DNA of 64,000 nucleotides from Antedon bifida (taxonomy: Eukaryota; Echinodermata; Crinoidea; Comatulida; Antedonidae), in the NCBI GenBank assembly GCA_963402885.1, contig OY727097.1, positions 17,794,001 to 17,858,000 on the forward strand. Direction: 5' to 3'. The position numbers were made by a program, and so were the translations under genes. The notes under the pieces are model-generated. The model saw nothing but the letters and a program-made list of their open reading frames with translations, ran no database searches and was not told where the DNA came from. Positions within the stretch are counted from its first letter, which is position 1. Each line of letters begins with the position of its first letter. Shown piece after piece: positions 62,833 to 64,000 of this stretch.

Positions 62833-64000
62833 TAATAGACAAATATGACGTTGTTACACTAAATGAGATCATGAGATGTACAAGCATTTTGTTTTCTTTT
62901 TAAATTCAATTCAACTTTATTTCAGACAAACCGTCCATATGAAACATACATATACAAAAAAGAAATACAGTACAAAGCATTATGACAACCGTCATTGAGA
63001 GAGGACCAAGAATTATTATTGTTGACATATTGTGACTCTCTATACTTAAAATACATTTTGGAATCAAACAATAAATATTCATACAATTTAACATTTTATT
63101 TTTGCTTTTCATAATTCTGGAAAGAAAACTATAAATTGGCAGCCTCAAGAATTCATAAAAAGAAAAGAAAAAAACAGATTACTTGCACCAAGATATCGGG
63201 GTTGACCTACTGTAACAGCATGCGGAAAGCATCATTATGACATACTTTAAGTCGATTGGTATCTTTTTTTAAATAATTAGATTATACAGTACAATAGGAT
63301 CTAACAAGTAACACTTGATAGATTTGGAGCAGTAAGAAAATTTTCTAAATAAGATATTTCCTCTAATACATTTAAAGATCTTTATTGTCGTTTAATATCT
63401 GCCTCATCTCTTAAATTTTTAGTTAATATGTGACCTAAGTATGTAAAGCCCTGATTTGCTGTTCATTTGTTTTGCACACTTTCAGAGCCAATTTGAATCT
63501 TGACCGAGAGACCCGCATAGATTGGACGCCAAGGCTATAGACTGCAGCTAAGTAACAGAACACAATAACTGCTGTACACAAGCAATGATCACAGCATACA
63601 GATTGTGTTCAATAGTCCCGCCAAGGGCTTAGCTCACAATGTATAAAATAGCTGCTCATACTACTCAAAAACATGAATTAATCACCTCTATACATATACA
63701 GTATTATTCCAATCAGAACACCAAATCGCTGTAAGATTATACCGTAGGTTTTTTTGCCATGTCATCGTCGGTACTGTTGGTATATATGCATTAATGTGTG
63801 ATCAGATTTGAAATAACATGAAATTTTGAACGGTCTGATTCATGTGAAAAAAACATTATTATGTTCCATGTGCTGTGCATGGGAATTTAAAATCACTTTA
63901 TAGTATGGTCTGGAGATTGCATTGGCATACTGTATGACCTGAAATTTATAAGCACTGAATTTATAATGGCCAGTTGTGATCAGATAATAATTAAAAACAT
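62833..64000. other. Intron sequence at window end, no exon recognised
   Basis: AT-rich. The 80-codon minus frame at 62906-63148 has no match that I know. The N-terminal exons of the ABCC5-like gene are expected beyond 64000. Confidence 0.5.

Overview
This window looks like metazoan, probably deuterostome, genomic DNA. It is AT-rich, has spliceosomal exons separated by introns of up to about 12.6 kb, and is crowded with mobile-element debris. A chimeric 5S rRNA/tRNA SINE and many short CTAGGCCTA-type strings are compatible with an echinoderm or relative. That placement is an inference from style, not a proof.

One gene is recognisable. It is on the minus strand and runs through almost the whole window: the interior of an ABCC-family (MRP) transporter that most resembles ABCC5/MRP5. 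Twelve exons (transcription order 55500 down to 397) have AG/GT borders, and all eleven internal junctions are phase-compatible. Together they encode about 783 residues: the end of the cytosolic N-terminus, TMD1, the ABCC5-type hydrophilic stretch before NBD1, a complete NBD1 (Walker A, Q-loop, LSGGQ, Walker B, D-loop, H-loop), the linker, and the start of TMD2. The 5' exons (start codon and conserved N-terminal motif) lie above 64000, and the rest of TMD2 plus NBD2 lies below position 1. Only about 3.7% of the window is coding.

Intron contents, from low to high coordinate: small foldback MITEs (0.7-1.9 kb); a palindromic foldback and two long-TIR DNA transposons (4.1-6.2 kb), one with a perfect 10-bp target duplication; a roughly 60-copy 29-31 bp minisatellite (9.4-11.2 kb); a pile-up of non-autonomous elements with hairpin ends (15.7-22.0 kb, with further copies at 26, 31, 39, 42, 48, 49-51.6 and 61.8-62.8 kb); a tRNA-type SINE (24.5 kb); LINE fragments of three types (27.6-28.7, 36.2, 46.1 kb); a nest of three elements (28.9-31.8 kb); foldback MITEs at 35.9 and 52.3 kb; copies of one TIR family at 53.4 and 54.8 kb; a 20-21 bp tandem repeat (58.8 kb); and a 5S/tRNA chimeric SINE (61.2-61.7 kb).

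The least ordinary signal is the hairpin-ended element family. Two variants share a 5' hairpin loop and 3' tandem-hairpin architecture, but the terminal sequence itself differs between variants and changes together at both ends. These elements also carry most of the 17 perfect TGACGTCA palindromes in the window. No other protein-coding gene, tRNA, functional rRNA or CRISPR array was found.
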